A stretch of DNA of 17,197 nt from Methanosarcinales archaeon. GTDB lineage: Archaea; Halobacteriota; Methanosarcinia; Methanosarcinales; Methanocomedenaceae. Both the position numbers and the translations under genes were made by a program. The notes beneath the pieces are model-generated. The model saw only the letters and a program-made list of their open reading frames with translations. It searched no databases and had not been told where the DNA came from. The stretch spans positions 1 to 17,197 of the forward strand of contig JAGLRT010000147.1 of assembly GCA_023136155.1 (NCBI GenBank). Direction: 5' to 3'. Within the stretch, counting starts at the first letter, position 1. Each line of letters opens with the position of its first letter. Shown here piece by piece: positions 12,544 through 17,197 of this stretch.

Positions 12544-14259
12544 ATGACGCAAGTTAAAATAACAGATACAACCCTACGGGATGCACATCAGTCCCTCATC
12601 GCAACCAGGATGCGAACAAGAGATATGCTCCCTATTGCTGAAAAACTGGACGGCGCGGGTTTTTTCTCTCTCGAGGTATGGGGCGGTGCCACCTTTGATT
12701 CATGTATCAGGTTCCTGAACGAGGACCCCTGGGAGCGGTTAAAAAGTTTGAAAGAAACAGTCACAAATACCCCCCTCCAGATGCTTTTACGGGGACAGAA
12801 CCTTGTGGGATATCGTCATTATGCCGATGATGTTGTAATCAAATTTGTGGAAAAGGCTGCCGAGAACGGTATCGGTGTTTTCAGGATATTTGATGCAGTG
12901 AATGATATCAGGAACATGGAAGTATCTATTAAAACAGCAAAGAAATGCGGTGCACACGTGCAGGGTACTATCAGCTATACTACCAGTCCGGTACACAATA
13001 CCGAAAGCTTCGTAGAATTTGCTCATGAACTGGCATCGCTGGAATGTGATTCTATTTGCATCAAGGACATGGCAGGCCTTATTGCACCTATGGATGCCTA
13101 TACTCTTATTAAATCCTTGAAAAAAGAGATCGGACTGCCTGTTGACCTGCATTCACACAGTACCAGCGGCATGGCTCTCATGAGCTACATGGCGGCCTGT
13201 AATGCAGGTGTGGACATCCTGGACACGGCATTTTCACCATTTGCCGGGGGTACGTCCCAGCCTCCCACCGAAACCGTTGTGGCTGGACTGAAAGGAACCA
13301 AATGGGATACAGGCCTGGACCTTGTCCACCTAATTGAGATTAAAAAATATTTTGAAGAGATTAAGGAAAAATACCGTGGTATCCTTGACCCCATTTCTGA
13401 GAAAACTGATACCAGTGTCCTGGTCTACCAGGTGCCTGGCGGGATGCTTTCCAATCTGGTATCCCAGTTGAAAGAGCAAAATGCAATGGACAAATTTGAT
13501 GATGTACTGATAGAGATGCCACGGGTAAGGGAAGACCTGGGATATCCGCCATTGGTCACACCTACAAGTCAGATAGTGGGCACCCAGGCGGTCATGAATG
13601 TACTGATGGGGGAGAGGTATAAGGTCATTCCAAAAGAAGTTAGAGAATATGTGAGGGGTATGTACGGACGCTCACCGACCCCTATTAATAAGGCTATAAT
13701 GGATAAGGTGCTGGGTGATGAGCAACCTATAACCTGCCGGCCTGCAGATCTTATTGAACCTGAACTGGCCGCGCTGGAAGAAGAGGCCAGGGAACTGGGT
13801 CTGGTAGAAAAGGAGGAGGACGTGCTGACCTATGCCCTGTATCCACAGGTGGCCAAAAAATTCCTGAAAGGTGAAACTGAGGAAGAGGAACTGATACTGT
13901 CAGTTCAGGAATCTGTTCCAGCAGGGTCCCAGCTGTTATGCAACCAGTTCAAGGTGGTGGTGGACGGTGAAGTCTTCAAGGTGGAAGTCGAGCCAACAGG
14001 TGAGATGTCAATACATGAAAATAAGTCGGCACTTTTAACTTCAGTGGAAGGGGGAATAAAAAGCAATATGCAGGGTATGGTGCTGGGACTTAAGGTAAAA
14101 TCCGGTGATGCGGTAGAGGAAGGGGATGTTGTAGCAGTTATAGAGGCTATGAAAATGGAAAATGACATTCACGCCTCACATAGTGGCATTGTGAGAGAGA
14201 TATTTGTGAAAGAAAACGATTTTGTGGCTGCCGGCGATGTTATCATGGTTGTTAGTTAG
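12544..14259 (+). CDS. pycB: Pyruvate carboxylase subunit B (carboxyltransferase and biotin carrier)
   Basis: Transfers the carboxyl group from carboxybiotin to pyruvate, giving oxaloacetate for biosynthesis through the incomplete TCA cycle. The 571 residues match archaeal PycB. The carboxyltransferase barrel has ITDTTLRDAHQSL (D13, H15, Q16), the lysine that is carbamylated and binds metal (CIKDMAGL, K174), and metal ligands H203 and H205 (DLHSHSTSGM). A conserved PYC/OadA domain follows, then a C-terminal biotinyl domain with EAMKMEND (biotin on K537). GAGG at 12532-12535 precedes the ATG. It starts 26 bases after the cdhA/porB remnant and is followed by pycA and birA. Oxaloacetate decarboxylase alpha subunits look similar, but the adjacent biotin carboxylase and absence of a membrane beta subunit favour pyruvate carboxylase. 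Confidence 0.95.
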   Translation: MTQVKITDTTLRDAHQSLIATRMRTRDMLPIAEKLDGAGFFSLEVWGGATFDSCIRFLNEDPWERLKSLKETVTNTPLQMLLRGQNLVGYRHYADDVVIKFVEKAAENGIGVFRIFDAVNDIRNMEVSIKTAKKCGAHVQGTISYTTSPVHNTESFVEFAHELASLECDSICIKDMAGLIAPMDAYTLIKSLKKEIGLPVDLHSHSTSGMALMSYMAACNAGVDILDTAFSPFAGGTSQPPTETVVAGLKGTKWDTGLDLVHLIEIKKYFEEIKEKYRGILDPISEKTDTSVLVYQVPGGMLSNLVSQLKEQNAMDKFDDVLIEMPRVREDLGYPPLVTPTSQIVGTQAVMNVLMGERYKVIPKEVREYVRGMYGRSPTPINKAIMDKVLGDEQPITCRPADLIEPELAALEEEARELGLVEKEEDVLTYALYPQVAKKFLKGETEEEELILSVQESVPAGSQLLCNQFKVVVDGEVFKVEVEPTGEMSIHENKSALLTSVEGGIKSNMQGMVLGLKVKSGDAVEEGDVVAVIEAMKMENDIHASHSGIVREIFVKENDFVAAGDVIMVVS

Positions 14260-14270
14260 AGGTTATTCCG

Positions 14271-15764
14271 ATGTTCGAGAAGATATTGGTGGCAAATAGG
14301 GGCGAAATCGCCATAAGGGTGATGAGGGCCTGCCGGGAGATGGAAATACAGACCGTGGCTGTATATTCAGAAGCTGACAGTCATGCTTTGTTTACAAAAT
14401 ATGCTGATGAGGCCCATTATATTGGCCTGCCCCCGGCCAGCCAGAGTTACCTGAGGAGCGAACGTATCCTTGATGTAGCTGAAAAAACAGAGGTTCAAGC
14501 CATACATCCTGGTTATGGGTTTTTGTCTGAGAATGCTGCTTTTGTCAGTGAATGCGAGAAAGCGGGTATTACTTTCATCGGCCCGTCCAGTGCATCCATC
14601 GATGCCGCTGGCAGTAAGATAACGGCACGCAAAACCATGGAAAAAGCAGGCGTTCCTGTTATTCCTGGCATATCAGAACAAATCGTGGATACGGCTGTTG
14701 CCATTGATTCTGCACAGGAAATAGGATATCCGGTTATTATAAAGGCTGCTGCGGGTGGCGGTGGGATTGGGATGAAGATAGCACATAATGATGCTGAACT
14801 CATTGATGCGATACAGTCCACCCGGAAAGTGGCTCAATCCACATTCGGGGATTCGACCATTTTCATGGAAAAATATTTAGCCAATCCCCGGCACATAGAA
14901 TTTCAAATAATGGCTGATTCATATGGCAATACCGTCCATGTGAATGAGAGGGAATGTTCCATACAGAGGCGGCACCAGAAACTTATTGAAGAGTCTCCTT
15001 CGCCTGTCATGACACCTGAGTTGAGAGCCGAGATGGGGGCGGTGGCCATAAAGGCTGCAAAGGCCATAGATTATACCAATGCGGGTACTGTGGAGTTCAT
15101 GTATTCTAATGGGGATTTCTATTTTCTGGAGATGAATACCAGATTGCAGGTCGAGCATCCTATAACCGAGATGGTTTCTGGGCTGGACCTTGTCAGGGAG
15201 CAGATACATATTGCGGCCGGTGAGACACTGGACTGGAAGCAGGAAGATATAAAGATTAACGGGTGGGCTATGGAATGCAGGATAAATGCCGAGGATCCAT
15301 TGAATGATTTTGTGCCATCTCCGGGTAAGCTTTTACGCTACAGGTCTCCGGGTGGGCCTGGGATACGGGTGGACAGTGGTGTGCATACTGGATATACTAT
15401 ATCCCCATTCTATGATTCCATGATTTCCAAGTTGATATCATGGGGACGTGACAGGACCGAGGCTACTGAGAAGATGAGGCGGGCACTGTATGAATATATT
15501 GTTATAGGTGTGACCACAAACATCCCGTTCCATAAGGCTGTGTTGTCGACTCCTCATTATGTAAATGCTGAACTGTCAACCCACTTTATCGAGGATTTTG
15601 ACATAATGTCCAGGGTGGCAGAAGTGGTTGAACAGGAACAGAAAAAGGGGGTGACCCTGGCTTCTGCTATTGGTGCTGATAACAATAAAGTGGCTGCCAT
15701 ATCTGCTGCTGTGAGTTCGTATATCAGCGGTATGGAAAATATTTCACCGAATAAATCTAATTAG
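14271..15764 (+). CDS. pycA: Pyruvate carboxylase subunit A (biotin carboxylase)
   Basis: ATP-dependent carboxylation of the biotin on PycB with bicarbonate. The 497 residues comprise the biotin carboxylase N-terminal domain (KILVANRGEIAIRVMRACRE), the ATP-grasp domain with the glycine loop AGGGGIGMK (161-169), RHIEFQIMAD and ERECSIQRRHQKLIEESPSP, catalytic residues in FLEMNTRLQVEHP (E287, R291, E295), and the C-terminal domain (GWAMECRINAEDP, SPGKLLRYRSPGG). The last 40 or so residues are a low-similarity tail. The ATG at 14271 follows GAGGT, which overlaps the pycB stop, with a 7-base gap. birA begins 5 bases after its stop. Acetyl-CoA carboxylase AccC is similar, but pairing with PycB fixes the role. 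Confidence 0.95.
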   Translation: MFEKILVANRGEIAIRVMRACREMEIQTVAVYSEADSHALFTKYADEAHYIGLPPASQSYLRSERILDVAEKTEVQAIHPGYGFLSENAAFVSECEKAGITFIGPSSASIDAAGSKITARKTMEKAGVPVIPGISEQIVDTAVAIDSAQEIGYPVIIKAAAGGGGIGMKIAHNDAELIDAIQSTRKVAQSTFGDSTIFMEKYLANPRHIEFQIMADSYGNTVHVNERECSIQRRHQKLIEESPSPVMTPELRAEMGAVAIKAAKAIDYTNAGTVEFMYSNGDFYFLEMNTRLQVEHPITEMVSGLDLVREQIHIAAGETLDWKQEDIKINGWAMECRINAEDPLNDFVPSPGKLLRYRSPGGPGIRVDSGVHTGYTISPFYDSMISKLISWGRDRTEATEKMRRALYEYIVIGVTTNIPFHKAVLSTPHYVNAELSTHFIEDFDIMSRVAEVVEQEQKKGVTLASAIGADNNKVAAISAAVSSYISGMENISPNKSN

Positions 15765-15769
15765 TAATT

Positions 15770-16735
15770 ATGGGTCACAGAGAAGAAATACTGGATGTCC
15801 TCCGGAAGAATCATGAAGTGTACATTTCGGGTGAGGAACTTGCTGAAACACTGAGTATATCCCGAACCATGATCTGGAAGTATGTCGAATCTTTGCGTCA
15901 GGATGGATTCGTGGTAGAATCAGTGACCAACCGGGGTTACAGGTTGGTCAGTGCACCTGATTTGCTGTTGCAGGATGAAGTACAGAGGGACCTGGATACT
16001 GATTTTATCGGTAAGAAGATGTTTTACTTTGATGAGATTGATTCCACGAACCGCAAAGCCAGGGAACTGGCTATTGACTGCCCGGACGGGACTCTTATCA
16101 TTGCTGAGCGGCAATCCGAAGGCCGGGGGAGGATGGGCAAGGAATGGTATTCTCCACCGGGCGGGATTTGGTTATCGATTATCCTGAAGCCCGACATTTC
16201 TCCTGAGCATATCTACCGGTTGACTTTGGTGGCGGGTGTGGCTGTGGCTGAAACCCTGGCTGGTATTGGGGTTGCGGCACAGATTAAATGGCCCAATGAT
16301 ATTCTGATTAATGAGAATAAGGTCTGCGGTATACTGACCGAGGTGGATGCGGAGATGGATGCGGTGAATTTTCTGATTGTCGGTATCGGGATTAATGCCA
16401 ATATTGAACTTGACATGCTGCCGCCCCTTTTGGGCGTTAATTCCACCTCCCTCAAGAGCGAGTCGGGCAGTGACATAAACAGGGTGGAACTTGTCCAACG
16501 ATTGCTTGAGCGGTTTGAACAGGATTATGGTACGTTCATAAACGGAGATTTCGATTCAATCCTCAAACGCTGGAGGAAGCATTCTGCCACCCTGAACCGC
16601 CAGGTGAGGATTGTCACCAGGTTCAAGACCATTGAGGGTGAGGCTGTGGGTATCGACCACGACGGGGCCCTGGTGGTGGAGATGGAGGATGGGGGTTTGG
16701 AGAGGGAGATTACCGGGACTTGTGTGCATTTGTGA
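15770..16735 (+). CDS. birA: Biotin-protein ligase BirA with N-terminal helix-turn-helix
   Basis: Activates biotin with ATP and attaches it to K537 of PycB. At 321 residues it has the bifunctional layout. A winged helix-turn-helix domain covers residues 1-60 (GEELAETLSISRTMIWKYVE). The catalytic domain has FYFDEIDSTNRKA, the biotin-AMP loop ERQSEGRGRMGKEW (113-126), WLSIILKP, and KWPNDILINENKVCGILTE with K173 and K184. A C-terminal SH3-like domain (IEGEAVGIDHDGALVVE) completes it. The DNA-binding domain suggests it also represses transcription when loaded with biotinyl-AMP; its target is not visible here. It begins 5 bases after pycA with no clear Shine-Dalgarno site, so coupling is likely. 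This is a compact unit of enzyme plus modifying enzyme. Confidence 0.96.
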   Translation: MGHREEILDVLRKNHEVYISGEELAETLSISRTMIWKYVESLRQDGFVVESVTNRGYRLVSAPDLLLQDEVQRDLDTDFIGKKMFYFDEIDSTNRKARELAIDCPDGTLIIAERQSEGRGRMGKEWYSPPGGIWLSIILKPDISPEHIYRLTLVAGVAVAETLAGIGVAAQIKWPNDILINENKVCGILTEVDAEMDAVNFLIVGIGINANIELDMLPPLLGVNSTSLKSESGSDINRVELVQRLLERFEQDYGTFINGDFDSILKRWRKHSATLNRQVRIVTRFKTIEGEAVGIDHDGALVVEMEDGGLEREITGTCVHL

Positions 16736-16740
16736 AGTAA

Positions 16741-16752
16741 AGTATTTTTTTA
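16741..16752 (+). terminator. T-run terminator after birA
   Basis: A run of seven T's lies a few bases after the birA stop. Archaeal RNA polymerase ends transcripts at such T tracts without needing a hairpin. This would close the pycB-pycA-birA unit. Confidence 0.5.
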
Positions 16753-16781
16753 ATGTCTTAGGTAAAATCTCGATTGAATGA

Positions 16782-16798
16782 GTTTCCAAATGGGAAAC
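16782..16798. other. Small hairpin in the gap after birA
   Basis: GTTTCC (16782-16787) pairs with GGAAAC (16793-16798) around AAATG. GGAAAC recurs at 16832-16837. A TATA-like TTTATAAA at about 16842-16849 follows and could serve the small genes downstream. The remaining sequence to 16943 shows nothing I can name. Confidence 0.3.
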
Positions 16799-16943
16799 AC
16801 TATAATACTATATGAAATTTTTAAACAAATCGGAAACTACATTTATAAAACTGACCACATTAGAGTCCGAAAACAAGTTCTTATTCAACCTTTGGAAATA
16901 ATGAACTGAGATTGACTAAATCATCAAACTAATAGGTGCAAAA

Positions 16944-17097
16944 ATGGCCAAACAAAAAAAATCAAATAGAGCATGAAGAATTCAACACCCCTCAATATTA
17001 TTACCGATTGCTTTTCAAGCGGAAACTTGTAGGTAGAGCATGGCAAGCTGATAAAGTTATCGAATTTATAAATCCTAATTCTGAACTTACAAAATAA
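16944..17097 (+). pseudogene. Small gene of about 50 codons broken by one extra A in an A8 run
   Basis: An ATG at 16944 follows AGGTG (Shine-Dalgarno) but meets a stop after ten codons. Removing one base from the A8 run at 16954-16961 opens a frame to TAA at 17095-17097. The product would start MAKQKNQIEHEEFNTPQ and include YYYRLLFKRKLVGRAWQADK and VIEFINPNSELTK, which reads like real protein. So this is a recently frameshifted gene, a sequencing error in a homopolymer, or slippage-dependent expression. I do not recognise the family; base composition is more AT-rich than in the operon before it. Confidence 0.45.
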
Positions 17098-17119
17098 ATG
17101 GATAAGGAGTATTGGGTTA

Positions 17120-17197
17120 ATGGCTTTTGAAAAATACAATGATAAAGTAAAGAATCTATCAGACCTTATCGAACGATGTGATAACATAGCCTTCAAT
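17120..17197 (+). CDS. Start of a small unknown gene (runs off window)
   Basis: The ATG at 17120 opens a frame that stays open to the window end (26 codons), beginning MAFEKYNDKVKNLSDLIERC. AAGGAG lies about 10 bases upstream. Charged, helix-forming composition. It follows the broken small gene by 22 bases, so they may share a transcript. There is too little to assign a function. Confidence 0.4.
   Translation, partial: MAFEKYNDKVKNLSDLIERCDNIAFN

Noticed and set aside
16924..17196. 90-codon minus-strand frame
   Set aside because: It is antisense to two plus-strand small frames that have Shine-Dalgarno sites; its Phe/Leu/Ile-rich product reads as a shadow of A-rich coding sequence.
1..17197. 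tRNA or rRNA genes
   Set aside because: I looked for T-arm and acceptor patterns in the intergenic stretches and found none; the GTTCGA-like matches lie inside genes without a cloverleaf.

Overview
The window is archaeal and most likely comes from a methanogen or methane-oxidising relative in or near the Methanosarcinales (Methanosarcina- or ANME-2/Methanoperedens-like). The grounds are a 338-residue archaeal FEN-1 with a PIP box, a coenzyme F430 (methyl-coenzyme M reductase cofactor) biosynthesis cluster, a remnant of the CODH/ACS alpha subunit CdhA, a two-subunit pyruvate carboxylase with its biotin ligase, archaeal TATA boxes, and Shine-Dalgarno sites. Taxonomy below that level is inference.

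Layout. 1-1382: 3' part of metG (+). 1383-1610: strong stem-loop and a copy of a dispersed palindromic repeat. 1611-2023: frameshifted, internally deleted remnant of a ChlI/ChlD-type metal chelatase. 2043-3059: fen (+). 3201-4424 (-): an IscA/ErpA-like iron-sulfur protein preceded by a Cas4-like protein whose nuclease residues look lost. 4607-8289 (+): the F430 operon cfbA-cfbE-cfbD-cfbC, tightly packed, behind a TATA box framed by a perfect 9-bp inverted repeat; cfbB is not in the window. 8290-8572: palindromic repeat copies and a stem-loop. 8573-9216 (-): two small membrane proteins. 9217-9725: no convincing gene. 9726-9923: small acidic lipoprotein.

10060-12517 is a graveyard of housekeeping-gene pieces around one intact gene. 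On the minus strand lie a possible carA 3' end, a carB 5' fragment, an intact gamma-class carbonic anhydrase, and a chimera of a purP 5' end with a potassium-channel RCK domain. On the plus strand is a chimera of a cdhA 5' part with a porB 3' end. 12544-16735 (+) is the intact operon pycB-pycA-birA: pyruvate carboxylase makes oxaloacetate from pyruvate and bicarbonate, and BirA biotinylates PycB. 16944-17197 holds a small gene broken by one extra A in an A8 run and the start of another small gene; neither is recognised.

The intact genes are orthodox. The most interesting signals are the operator-like repeat on the F430 promoter, which has NikR-like geometry, the series of chimeric gene remnants, the Cas4-like protein with Fe-S cysteines but no recognisable nuclease motif, and the dispersed palindromes. 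I found no CRISPR array, tRNA, rRNA, or complete insertion sequence.
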